From Strix aluco (lineage: Eukaryota > Chordata > Aves > Strigiformes > Strigidae), in NCBI RefSeq assembly GCF_031877795.1, contig NC_133946.1, forward strand, positions 9,399,144 to 9,463,143: DNA of 64,000 bases. The letters are read 5' to 3'. Under the pieces are notes generated by a model. That model was not told the DNA's origin. It worked only from the letters and a program-made list of their open reading frames with translations, and did not search any database. Both the position numbers and the translations under genes were made by a program. Shown here one piece after another: positions 12,084-25,170 of this stretch; positions within the stretch are counted from its first letter, which is position 1, and every line of letters begins with the position of its first letter.

Positions 12084-15000
12084 CTTTTTGAACCATTTGC
12101 ATGGAATATTTTTGGTTTTTTAAATTGCTTTGTCACGGATTAAATTGCTCTGTTACAGATGCTTCATCTTCTCTCAAGCTTATCTGGGACCAGCTCGCAT
12201 ACAGCAACTCACTTCCTACAGCGAGCCGGTGCGTGATGCTCGGGGCTGTTGTGAGGGCACCTGCATTCTCCTAGGTCCTTCCATTCCTCAGAAACCCACT
12301 TGCTTTGTCTTTTACTCCTACTCCTATGTGGAAATATTTAGATCAAAATTAGACTTTGGGTGAACTTAAAGGAGAGATGCTTTTTTTTTAAAAAAAAAAA
12401 TCTTAACATTAGGATCTGTTTTGTCTTTTATGCACTGGTTACTTCTGCTGAAAATAGCAGTGAGCCGTGGTTTTGGTGAGAAGATTTGCTCCTGACTTTT
12501 GGGGATACTTTCGGCTGCAGGACATGGAGTGCTGTCAAAAACACGGCTATTGGTTATGGTCAAATAAACTTTTATATCACTTTAAAGCTGTTCTGCTCTT
12601 GTTCATGACAGGGATCCTTAGGTCGGGTGCTTCCCAAGGCTTTGTTCCTGTAAGCCTTGGCTGCAGAAAGGTGTCCTGCTTTCCTCTCTAAGGAAGCCTA
12701 TGTTTTACACTTTCTAATCCTGAACTTTTCTGAGAATGTGGTACTTGACGATGCTCTGCTGGAAATGCTAAGGAAGAAAATCCTAACACCCTTTTCTTAA
12801 TTATTCTTTAATGCTACTATATTAACAGGAAATCCAAAGCTTCAGTGCTCACTGCTGCAAGTCCTAAAATAAAGTGAGAGCCGTTGCTTTAGCAGATAAT
12901 TAAAAACACGTGACTCCAGAAGAAAACGCGCACGTACAGGTAGGCTTTCCGCGCTAGGAGGGGCAGAGGGTGGGGTTATTAAAAATCTATGCTGCTGAAA
13001 GGAGATTTGAGGGGGCTGGTGTGGGTGATGAGCCTGTCAGCAGGAGGCAGCAGCCCCAGAGCTGTCCCTGGGCTTGACCCGGCTGTGAGCAGGTAGGACA
13101 GTGCCTGAGTTCAGGCCTTTTGATGTTTTCTGGGTGAAGGCATGGGGGTATGGCTACAAGGTCTGGGGATGGGGGCTGCTGGAAGGCAAACAGGCCCAGA
13201 GGAGGTTGCCACAACTCCCTGCCTGGCAAGAAATGAGCTAGCAGGGAGGAAAAACTTCAACAGGAAAGAAGAAATGACACTGTGTGTGAACTTGCTGTGG
13301 GTAATCTTCATAAACAGTGTCATGGGGAAAATACTGCAGTGCTGTGTCCATCTCCTGTGTCAGAGAGCAAGATGGGGAGGAACTGAGCCACTGGAAGAAC
13401 AAATTGGTGATACTGTGAGCAATATTATGAGTATTAAGTCTTGGGAGCTTATTCATGTATTGCCTTACCTAATGAAGAAAGTATCATCTCTAAACTACTA
13501 ATCTATCAGTGTGGCAAGATGTTCTGTACTAGATTGATTTAATATCTTGCCAAGTACATTTAGGTAGCATGTTATGACTGTACTGCTGATACTATGAGAT
13601 TAGATGTAGTCCAGTCTTGAAGTTTTGAGATCACTATTCACCAGCAGTAATTGTTCAGGTTACCCAAAACACTTGCTGCTGGAAAAAACCACCCCAACCT
13701 CTCTGCATTTACCATCAGAAGGGCTGGCTCAACCCTCCTTGTGGGTAACTAATGCAAGCAGCGAACAAGCCCATTAATTTCTGTTAATGGATGTCTCACT
13801 GATTCACTGTCTGACTTCGGGTGAGCCATTTACTTTCCTGGCACCTTGAATTCATCATGTTGCTTCTTAATGCAATCCCACTGTTGCTCTGAAGCATGCT
13901 GGGGCTTCAGCTGACAGAAGGCAGCAGCAGCACCAATTTTACTCACTGGCTAATCGAAGCTTTTACATTTCTGAGTGTCATTCTTCTAAATTAATTATAA
14001 TTAAGCCCATAGTAAGAACACTCAAAGTATTTTTTTATATAAATATTTTATAACATTTCATTTACCTATTTCTGTAATAATTGCTAGCAACAATGAGAGA
14101 AGAACGTAGTTTGAAAAGTGGTTATGTGGGAGTTGGAGAAATTCTCAGAGACATGAGACACCCTTGACTGTCCCATCTTGCCACATTAGTGTGGCAGAAA
14201 TTGCAGCTGCATTAAATCCCCCTGGATTAAATCCCCGAATGTGGGGCACTAGTGGCTGTTGGAGTGGATGGAAAGTTTCACTTTGTACCAACTGATGGTA
14301 TTTCCCTACACGTGTACATTAGTCCCACTTTGTGCCTGAGGATCTTCTCATGTTAATTGTAGGTAGCTAATTGCCTTCTTTTTACTCACTCAATAAATTG
14401 AAATAGATCTGCCTTTCTTGCCAGTTTGCAGCAAAAGAGTGAGCTCTGGGCTAACGCGACATCGCCAGGCAGCATCTCTCTTCTGAGGATGGAGTTACCC
14501 CACCCATCGAGCAGGTCGTGTAGAGGCCAGCTGAATAACGAGAGTGATGAAGAGCCCCTCTGCAGCATGCAGGGTGAGCAGCTCAAAGTCATTTTAAGAG
14601 CCTGGCAGAGTTTTACCAATGCATTTCTCAGATGCATTTTATCAAACTCTCCTTAAGCTGCTGCTTTATTTTTAGTCTGCACAGATGGCAGGCTTAAGAG
14701 GATGGTGAAGAATGGGCTTGCATCCGATTTATTTTATATAAAGCCTTGAAGCTGTGGAGTATTTTGCTAGGTTTTTATGTGCAATGGGCCATTACCAACT
14801 TGTTAATTTTGACTAGATTTTCAATAGCAAGAATCAACCTAACAGTTCTTTGATTTTTAACCAAGGAAGGGGATCAGGAGGCAGGGGAAATTACAAAATG
14901 AAGCACAGGGACGTTCCTCTGAAGAGGTGGTTTGATTTGATAAAATGCATACCAGTAAAAATTTTATATTGCATGTGGTCTGCATGTGCTCTGCAGTTTA

Positions 15001-18000
15001 TCTGAACCTGGAAGGTCAACCATCACAATCATCTCAGCATATTCTGTTTTTTATGTCCCTTTTCTATCAAGGGGAGTAAATGCTAGTTACCAAGGATATT
15101 TATCTGAAGCACCTACTTTCAGATGAATGCTTTTGCAAATGCAGACTTAAAGCCACCTATGATTTTCTGAGACACTTCAGCCTATAATAAGAGCTTTCAA
15201 AGTGCAACCCACAGATGTTTAACACCCAACCAACAAGTTGATTCCTTGTGGTATGGAGTTCAAGAACTGCTGCCATTTCATGTAGTTACCATGTTCATTG
15301 TAGTTACCTTGCTGCAGGCTTTCTACCTTATACAGGGACACGGAGCCTTCAAGATTTAGGCTGCAGTAGTGTAGGCACTTGTCCATATCTAAGTATCAAC
15401 AGGATGCTAAAGACACCCCGCTTAAGTTTTACTGAATTTGAAGAAGCTTCCTCAAATTCTCTTCACATTGAGGACACTGTTTTTACTGTGATTTACAGAC
15501 ACTGCTGTAAAGTTAGTTGGCAAAAGGGAAATTGATATATTAGTCCATGGAAAGAGGAAAAGAACAAAAATCGATCTTGACTGTGCAATGCTAAGTGTAC
15601 AGAGCACTGCCTTGGATGGCTTCCAAAAAGGGAATTTGAATTGATCCAAATAGCTTTACTTGACATATTTATCCCAGAATCTGGGAAGCTCAGACAGAAG
15701 AGGGGTGATGCATCTTCGCCTGCCTGGAAAGTGTCTTGCACACAGCAAAGGAACCTTAAAGAGAAGTGCATGGTGGCCTAGTACGGCTTGCCACAAACCC
15801 GGAGTTTAACGGCCATTTGCTGTCAGGCAAGATTAATTTAACAATTACTCTTATTTAAGTAGTCAAAAAAAAGTCTAGCTGTTTCAGCTGTTTCCATTAC
15901 CTAAGCCCACTGAAAATGAGAAGTGGGGGCTCTGCCTGCAGAGAACAGGAGCCAACATTTACCTCTTTCATTCAAACTGGCTGTTCACACAGCAGCCATT
16001 CTATAAGCTTAACTAAAAAGAAAGGGACAGTGGCACTTCAGAGTTGAAAATACCAGCTTGTTAGCCTTCAGATGAGGCATGGTGCTGATCTGCTCCATAC
16101 AGGCTCCAAAAAGCAGAAGAATCACACAGCTGTGTGGTTAGATGCCTTCAACTCTTCTCTTTCTGCAGATGAAGGAGTTTGGCCAAATCCCAGTTGACAA
16201 ACCAGAGGGTGGCTTTTGGTGAGCTGAGCTTACTGCTCAGCTCAAAGCCCAGGGGATGGCTACACCTGTTTTGGCTGACTATAAACTTCTAGCAGTAGCA
16301 CTGTAAAAAAGAAATAAATTTATGATCCTCAAAGAGTTGGGCTCACTCAACTTCCCAGGTCAGCATTTTTGATGTCAAATTCCAGATTTTGGATTCTAGA
16401 TGTTTGAGGCAGTGCAGTGTACTGCAAAAAGACAAGATGTCAGAGAGACTGAAAATTAAAAGCTAAACAAGGCTAATGAATTATCTTGATGGCAAACTCT
16501 GCTGCAAGAGGAGGACTCCTAAGTGTAGAATAACCTTCAGGCTAAAGCCAAGTCAGGAGCTGGGGCATTGCTGAGAATCTTATTTAATTGTTTTTCTTTT
16601 AAAAGTTTTGTAAGGCCTATGCCTACAAAAGCTTTTGCGAAATTATGCAGTTTGCTTTCTTGCCCATTTTGGCAGTGAGGCCAAAGAGGCTAAATAATAC
16701 TACCTTTGCTCAGACTAGTTGTGAAGGTGTCAGGTAAAAAGCTTTATAGTTTTGATTTATAGCAATTTTTCTCACTGTTTTGAGCCTAGTAAAGCTGTCT
16801 TTGAAGAATCATTACAACTTTTTAACTGAATAAAGAAATATTTTGCTTCAATAACATCTGTGATTAGGGATCAGGCCACGAAGCAGACAAATATAGGAGC
16901 TCGTGCTAGAGGCACTGAGGCAGGAGCAAGTATGACATCAGCATCCACCCTGCCTCTGCATCTTTCCTCTGTGTGGAAAAATTTTTAAAACTACATTCTT
17001 TGGTGAATTAATGCTTAAAATCTTAAGCTCACAGGATGACACTAGCCTGAAAGGAGTCCATGGTAATTTTGTAGCCCCATGGAGTGGTTCATTAGTGTTC
17101 AAGTTCAGCATGAATTACTGCTTGAGCAAATTACTCCGCAGCTGCTGGCTTATTCAGTGACATCTGAGCTACTGTGCTGGGAAGAGCAGGACTGCCGGCC
17201 TCCACGTAGGCTGTGTTTCGTAACTTGGGGCAACGCTTCCTTACCTTATGAGAGTACAGGCAGTAGTATTTGCTCCTACAGTCACAGAATGGTTTCTCGT
17301 GTTAACAGCCTTCAGATGGTCCAACTTGGGAAGCAATATGGCTCTTGGGCTGCGCATAAAGCTTTGCTTGTGTGCAACAGCATAAGATAAGACCTAAATT
17401 GCATCAAAAATTGATTAATTTCCCTTAGAGCAAGCTTGTCACACTGAGGCTCATCTTTTTGTTATAGGTGCTGCCTGGTGCCATGTGCCTGATGTCCTCT
17501 GATGTGACATTTTTGCCAGGGAGGGTGTACATGACACGAGCCTGCCATTTGGTGCCTCCTCCCTTTCCCCATCACATCTGGCTGCTGCCACGGGTGCTCC
17601 ACGTGCCCCTGCATCAGTGCATGCCATACCTGCACCCGTGCCTGGATGTTCGCTCTGGCTCTCCTTTGCTATCAGGGAGTTGCCATCTCAGCTCCTGGCA
17701 CTGCTGCTGTGGCTAGGCCCTTAAAAGCAACATTTTCTAACTTGTTTGACCTGTTTCCTTAACTAGTTGGGCTTCTCCAGATGCTTAGTTATATCTGCTC
17801 ACATGGGGCATTTTTGTGTTGAAAATGTTCCTGGTAAAGGCAGATGCTGTTACAGCTGTTTGGGTGACTGCTTTAAACTGCATTTCTTTTGCCAGTTGTC
17901 CTCCCAGTTTTCACACTGTGATCTGAAGAAAGCTCCAGTTGATAAACAGAGTCTTCTGTGCATCCCTCCGCATGCCGGTTTCCTCTTGCAGGAGCTGTAG

Positions 18001-21000
18001 TTTCTGATTTCACATCTCCTACTTTTGGTAAAATAAAGGAGAGCGATGCTGAGAGTGGTTTAACACTTGAGCTTTGTTTGCACAGCATGTGCTGTGCTGA
18101 ATCATTGCCATCCTTTGTGAGCTCCTGCCTGTAGGTGTGCTGCAGTGTCCTTCCTTGGCAAGGTAAGACCATGATGCAAGTATGATTTAGACCAACAGTG
18201 CTGGCAGCTAGCAGAAGGCTAATAAAAAAATCCCAGGGTAGCACCATAACAGCTAGAGATGTCCCTATTTTGGGATGGGTAGACTATTGCTGGATGGTAT
18301 CACTGGGAGAGAAAAGTCAGGCCAGCCAGTTCTTACCTGTGACTGTTCAAACGGTTTTTATTTTTCACAAGCGCTTTTGGCCAACCTTGTAGTTGATATC
18401 TCTGTTAGAGAATAGTTTGGACCATATTTAGGTCTACAGTGATCTATGACAAGTACTTGCTGTAAGTGAAAGTGATGTCATGTTGATTTTTTTTAAAGGA
18501 AGATCCACAGTCTAGCATTTAATGTAAAAGATCTTAGATTAGAGGTCTGGGTTTTCTGCAGTAAAGCCTACAACACACATGCCTAGCACCAGGAATTATT
18601 TGCCTTTCTTTGAAAGCAAAACACATGACAAACTAAACTCCAGGTAGGTCAGCAGAAGTACAAAGACATTCTTAAAATTGTGATAAGTGTTTTGTTGAAT
18701 CTTGGACAGGAATTGATATTTGCTGAAGCTTTGGAAGGAAGGGAGCTGCTAACTGCCAGATCCAGAGCCAAGGAGCTGCTCTTTGTTTCGTGGGTAGGTT
18801 CATCCTCTCGGCAACTGTTACCAGAGCTCTCATATTTCATGGTAGAAACCAAGAAGAGCCAAGCCCACCCTCTCTTACTGAAGCAGAGGTAAGCACTTTT
18901 ATATGCAAGATCAGCTCATGCTCCCTTGTCTGCCATACTGAGGAATAGCAGGAGAGAGTAGTCTGTCCCCAGGTGACATTTCTCAGGGCTGTTGGCCATT
19001 GTCTCCTTAAATGTGCTGTTCCATGCCCTAGCTCACCTGCTTACTAATTTTCTTCAGCAACGTATGTTCATTTAACCCACATGATACTAGATAATTACAT
19101 CCTGATTTACATTTTTACTACTTCTAACATTATTATTAATGTTGCTATTAGTCAAACGTACGTGTTCCTCTGTGTCAAACAGCTCTAGACATTGACCTAC
19201 ACCCCCCCCAGCCTAATAAGTGTTAGTAGCCTTATGCTCAAGTTCAGTTATTATTCCCAGGCACAGAGTGCTATTATCATTTCTGGTAAAATACAAACTG
19301 CTGCATATATCATCTTACCCTGAATTCATCTATTTATGCCAGCTAGGAAAAATCCTAATTAACTAAGTCTTTTAGGGCTCTGGCTCCCTTGTGCTTGCAC
19401 AATAGTGCAAGAAACCTTAATGTGGTCAGCAAGGCACCGATAAAGACAATCAAAATCTTTCTTAATGTGGCAATATAAGAACTCAAATACAGTCTGGTAG
19501 TATTCCAGGTTTATAATAACATTTCTCTACTAAATATTGGGTGTTATTTCCATTGCAATCTGGAAAAATTCTCCAGTGAACTTGTTCTACCCGAGTCTAC
19601 TGCTTTTAAAATTGCATTGCTGCTAATTTGCACTTGAATAACCTTTTCCTTCTGTAAAGCTTAGATGTTAGTTTTGGCCTTTGGCTTTTCTAGCTGAAAA
19701 CTACAAATAGATCCAAATTGAAATGCTCTTACGTTGAAGTTGTAAGTATTCATATTATAAAGAAAGTGCTATTAATATTGAAGGACTCTAAAAATACTAG
19801 AAATGGTTGATTAAATCCTGCCCTTTATTAGCCCTATTGCATAGACATTGTTGTTCTAACATTTGTCTCTGATTTTAATAGTTAGGTATATATGACAGTA
19901 CAACTATCCAACCCTTGCCAAATTAAGATCACCAAAATATAGGTTGTAGCCCTACCTACTAGCCTAGCTAGTAATTAAAAAAGACAAATCATAACTGAAG
20001 CCAGGATTTCAACAATGTACATGCACACACAAAAAAGAGGCAGCAGCAGGGGTTTACACCTAACAGAGCTTGACTACAGCTCCAGTACTCCCAGTAAAGA
20101 CAACTCCTTTAGCCATCACTCTACACAACATTTACTATGTGTGTAGCATCTATCTCCGCACACTTGCCACCTTTTTCTCCTGCTCCTTAGAGCAGTTTTC
20201 CTGCTTCCCCTATAAGTGCTGAGCAGAGGAGCAGGAGGAGGGACTGTGTGCTCAGGCTTTACCTCTGTAGCCATGGTGTGACTTGCCCAGAGGGTCTGTA
20301 GTCGGGTTAGCTTGGCTGGGGAGAGTTCTCTAGTCACTTATATGCATCATTAAAATTAGCCAATAAATGGAGCGGCATGGATTTTGTTTGTTTCATTTTT
20401 TAGAAAAATTTAATAAATCAGATCATCTGCTAGTAATACCATTCCACTGTGTCCTACCACCTAGAATGCATATACTTTTCCTGAATATAAAATGGTTTTG
20501 ATCCATGCCCAGAAGAATTCACTTAGGCAGATCAATTTTTTTTTTTTAAAAGTTTTGTTGGTAAGCAAATCATGGAAAAATATTGAATGTGAAGTAGAAA
20601 GCACTAGAAGAAAAATAAGGAATATCATATATCCAGGAAGAACAAGAGATTAGTCAGGAAAAATAAACTGTCCTGCATGAATAAAGAATAGTGATAGCTG
20701 ACCAGCTAGGGACAGGATGGTTTTCCTTTTCAAGTGTTTCCACTTTTCTCTTCATTAATGTAAGCAATTGCCAGCCACCTGCCTACATCTTTGCTTGCCT
20801 GACTTCCCCTGTAAATGCTGTCCTAGATGACAAATGCATTCAAGTGCTTCTGAAAATCTTGCTCAGATCTCTGGATAGTCTTGATGCACCATAACTCTTA
20901 ATGTACAGTAGAAGAATGTCACCACACAAGCCAGCACTTTCCTCATCTCAATTGTGCAATGTCCTGCCAGTCTTCCCAACCCACATTAACCAGCACAGCT

Positions 21001-21730
21001 TCTCCAAGAAGCACTGAGACTACTAACAGGGCTGGTTTTCCAATTTGCTCTACATAGGGCAGTGTTACAACCCCAAATGTTCGACAGTTCTTAGACTTAA
21101 AACCCAAACAAACCAGAATGAGCTGCTTTTATTTTTGTGGAAGGTTTTCTTTGAGCCTTCATTTAAAGTTCAGGGAAAAAACTTATGCTTATAATAAACC
21201 CAGGAGCCTCAAATGATTAGATAAAACTTGTGCTTTCAGTACTCTAAGTGAGCAAATATAATGAAATATTATCACAGTCCAACTGGATGGCAACATTGAT
21301 GTCCTTATTAATAGGTAACTCCATTGCCCTTTAGCAAACAGTGAATCATCCACAATCATATCTTGGTTTCTGTTTGTTTCTGAATATTGTTTTTTGCCTT
21401 TCAAATCTCTGAAAACCATTCTTCACAGGATTTGTTACTGTGGTTAACTAGAGAGGACTTTTCCTATCTGATGGAGCATTCCCTGGTTAGAAACTTTTAT
21501 TCATCTGTTATTTAATGGTTGGAAAAAAAAAAAAAGAAAATTAATGTGTTTTTCTAAAAATTAAGTTTTTTCTAAAAATTAAGGTTTATAGAAATTGCTA
21601 CAAGTTTTGTGCTATCCTTGCATGCAAACTGAACTAAAAACCCAGTACTCACCCTGATAATGTCTATTCTAAGGTGAAGGAGGAAGGGGGACGATGTGAC
21701 CTAGCACCAGACAGCTTGGATGAGGAGAAG

Positions 21731-21747
21731 AAAACAAACAAACAAAC
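21731..21747. repeat. (AAAC)n simple repeat
   Basis: Four consecutive AAAC units (after one extra A) in intergenic DNA, seen directly. Confidence 0.85.
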
Positions 21748-22538
21748 GTGTTCAAGCAAAATAGGTTGAAATTAAAAATCCTTACCCTTAAACGGTGCAA
21801 GGAAAGGACCAAGACTTCTAGCCCCAGCACTCTGACCCCAGCTCTTCCCAGTGGAGAGGTGAGAACCCTCCCACCTCCTGGTCCTTCTCTTTTATAAGCC
21901 CCATGGCTAAACCACATGCCCAGGCAATGGTCAGTAAACAGGGGGGAGGTTGAAATGCCTCTGAATGGTGCTCAGGTGCTTTTGTTTGTCATAATTTATG
22001 TTCTCGTTAGCAGGATGCTGCTAAAGGAATTTGTGGTGGGTCAGACCTCACCAGATGCCAGACCATCACTTTGAACTTCAGTAACTTCCACCTAAGGTGA
22101 AATACATCTTGCAGAGAGACTGGCTTGCTTGGGTGCTTTAACATAACAGAGAAAGCAGCACAGCGCATCGTGGTGCCACGTCTACTTGGGTTCAACCACG
22201 GCGATGCACCCTGATGCTTGGGGTCCCCTCCCCTTCCCTGGGTGAGCGGGTTAGTGCACCCTGAATCCATCCTGAAAAGGTGAGGGCACCCTGTTACAGA
22301 GGGACATGTGAGAATGGAGCCATGTCCACAGAGCCATCTAACAAAATCTGTCAAGAATAACTTAAATTTGTTTTGCTTCAGTTCAGGCAATACAAAACCT
22401 GGTGTTCCCTTTCCTGGATTTTATTTTTTATAGACATGTAGGATATGATGTCAGATGTGATGTAATGCACATAAACACTCCCAGCTACAGTGGAGAGGGG
22501 TGAGTGATACCAACATCAATCCAATGGGTTTTGGCTGG

Positions 22539-22552
22539 TTTATTTATTTATT
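22539..22552. repeat. (TTTA)n simple repeat
   Basis: TTTA repeated about three and a half times. On the - strand it reads as overlapping AATAAA hexamers, so it could also act as a very distal SHANK2 polyadenylation cluster. Nothing else supports that. Confidence 0.7.
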
Positions 22553-23334
22553 GTATAAAAAGAACAAAACAACCCATGAAAACAAACAAAACCTGAAGGT
22601 GAGGAGTAACTGGTACAGCACTTAGCAACAGCAACATCAGGGCTAGATGCTTAGTCCCCAACTTGTGTAATCTTGAATTTAATCACTAACGAGCAGCAGC
22701 TCAAACACCTACTATTATGCTAACAAGAGGATGTGCTGCCGTGCAGAGGTGGCAGGTTTTTATCTTTCCTGAACAAACCGTTGCCAGTACACGGCCCCTC
22801 TCCCCTGAAATTTATTAATGTTGCAGCCTAGCATTAGGTTTTCCTCTCCTAGGCTTTGTTTCTCTGCTCCAGTGCTTCATCTAGTGCTTCAGTATTAGTC
22901 TAATTATTATTTTTTGAATGCAGTAATCACCTTCTGTAGCAGGTGTAGTGATCTGTGAGAGCTGGACTTCCCAGTTGCCAATCTCTTGGGTCCCACCCTG
23001 CTCTCTGATGAACGTGACTCATCCTGTGCCCCCTTGCAGCCTCTCCTACAAAATAAGGGCTTCGTGTGGAAGGTGCCACCCCTCACTGCACAGCACCAAC
23101 ACGCCGGTTTAGAGCCTCCGTCTCCATCCTCCCAACCAAGGGGGCTCACCCCTGGGGTAGGCTGAGCTCCCACCACCCTCTTCTTCCCAGCCCAGCCCGT
23201 GGCTTCGGCAGAACAGTTTGCACAGAAGGTGCCCTAGGGTAAACTGCATGCTATAAGAAATAAACACAGGAATTTTCCTCAGTTTATGAACTTTCAGTGC
23301 CTGGGGTCATGAACTCCCATGCTACTCCTTGTAG

Positions 23335-23700
23335 GAGATTACACCGCAGCCCCATTCTTCTCACAGTTAGGACTTTCTCCCAGTTTCCAATTTGAATTTA
23401 TTCATTGCCAATTGGTAACATGTTCTTCTAGCTCCAACGTTCCTTTTAGTTAAAATCCCTCTCCTGGCTGTTCACCCACTCATGTGAGTGGGAAAAGCAG
23501 ACATCTCCTTTCAGCCTTCTATTTGCTTGGTTAAATAGACCGAGTCATTTTAAAACCTGCTGTAAGCCCCCACTCACAGCATCTCGCTAGCAGCTGTTTC
23601 CCACACCTATCCTGATTGTACCCGTGGCAGATGAGCTCCTGTGAACGCCCTGCAGCCCACTCACATTAATAGGTCCTTATTTCTTGTTGAAAATGCCTTG
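23335..23700. mobile_element. Degraded CR1-like LINE fragment
   Basis: The stretch with GTTAGGACTTTCTCCCAG, CTTTCAGCCTTCTATTTGC and TTAAATAGACCGAGTC follows the order of blocks seen in many copies of the CR1 LINE 3' region in bird and reptile genomes: an opening block, then 'CCTCAGCCTTCT', then a 'CTAAAT..ACC' block. The copy is heavily diverged, with no intact reading frame. The match is from memory of the consensus, so family and orientation are not secure. Confidence 0.5.
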
Positions 23701-25164
23701 CCTTTTTGATGGCTATGTATTGTGCATGGCTTTATCAAGACAAGGTATTCTCTTCCTCTCTGTCACCTCCAACAGATTAGTCCCATGGATTCATGGTGAG
23801 ATTTTCTGCTAGGTGCATTTTGTACAAGCAAATTTTCCTTGTTTCCATTGCACTGATCCTTCAAGTGCATAATATGCTATTTTGATCTTCCCTGTGAATA
23901 AACCAGCCTTGTCATCAGCACAAGCAGTTAATAATACACACAGTATTAGTTCTAGTATTAGTGGCTCCTCTTTAAAGGGTTGAAGATTGCCTAACAGCAC
24001 CAAGGCAGTAGGAGAACATCATCTGAGTGAGGGCATGTGCAGAAATGATAGACTAAAAGGCAAGAGGTGTAAATGATCTACTTTGAATACACATAGCACA
24101 TGAAGAATTTTTCTCTGGAAGAAAAATTCTTTTCTAAAAATTGCAAAGTATCTTCTAGAAGTCACCTACTCTTGTTTCAGGTCTTCTCTGTCATGCAGAA
24201 AATTAGCATTATTAGAGATTTCAAATAACCTCAGGTGAAATGTACAACATCTAATCTGTTACTGGGTCACAGTAAAGTCTTACAGGTGAATTAAATAGAC
24301 CTACAGAATATTGCACATGTTAAAACTAACATCTACTGCTTTGTAAAGCAAGAAAATTGCTGAGACAGAGCAACTGGAGAATAGGGGATACATCATGGTT
24401 TGAAGTAAAAAATAAAATTCTAATCACAATAGTATTTTTTTGCACAATTAGACACAGAGCTCAAATTTTACTATGTCCACATATAAAAGAAGTTACTTTT
24501 GTTCATTTTTTGACACTCTGTGTAGACTAATAAGTAAACAACACTTCAAGTTCTGTCTCAGCCACCTTTCTATCTGTCCTCCTCTAACGAGAGACTTAGA
24601 GCTCTCGACTTCACCACTGCACGACTTACAAGGTCTGATATCAGCTTCAAATGAGACCTCAAGATGCACCAACAAGGTCAGAACAAAATGTAATTTTTGT
24701 AATTTGACTTCAAAGCAAAACCCTCACTAAATATTCTGAAGGGGGCAGGTTCGGTAGGGAGTACCACGCTTGGCAGTTCTCAAAATTCATCATGGACAAC
24801 CGAGGGCCTGTTTAGGGAGCTGTGAATTCTTTACATCACGGTATGAGGCAACGCTTCCCTCAGGATTTGTTTTGAAGAACACCCTTAAAGAAAATGAATC
24901 AAAGGTTTCAGAAGGCTGTGCAGCAGGGAGGTTATCTCCTCTCCCCCAGACCTCAGTTACAGCTATTTCAAGGCTTTTTTTCAAAAGTTACAAGAGATTG
25001 CTTTAAATTGCTTTTAAGTATATAAGGAAGATAGGAGATTAGAGACAATTAGAAAATGCAAAAATATCAGTGGAAAATAACCCATTAAAACATGAATTAC
25101 ATTTTGAGATTTCTGTATATTGTATTCTCTTCAGATTTTCAAAGCAAAAAGGTACACTGCAACA

Positions 25165-25170
25165 TTTATT
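25165..25170 (-). promoter_or_regulatory. SHANK2: Candidate distal SHANK2 polyadenylation signal
   Basis: AATAAA on the - strand, followed after about 15-20 bases by GTGTACCTTTTTGC, which fits a downstream GU/U-rich element. Which of several hexamers is used cannot be told from sequence alone. Confidence 0.4.

Larger units (their letters stand above)
10489..12100 (+). other. CTTN: CTTN 3'UTR
   Basis: About 1.6 kb of AT-rich sequence directly after the CTTN stop codon, running to the AATAAA at 12,078. There is no open frame with family similarity. The 3' boundary is inferred from the hexamer and the T-rich sequence that follows it. Earlier hexamers could give shorter transcripts. Confidence 0.75.
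12101..25149. other. CTTN-SHANK2 intergenic region
   Basis: About 13 kb with no recognised gene. A further AATAAA on the + strand at 12,563 could end a longer CTTN transcript. A poly-A/T palindromic tract lies at about 12,381-12,400. Simple repeats include an (AAAC)n tract at 21,731-21,747 and a (TTTA)n tract at 22,539-22,552. A degraded CR1-like LINE segment is at about 23,335-23,700 and is listed separately. All open frames here are short, overlap on both strands and resemble no family I know. Confidence 0.7.
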
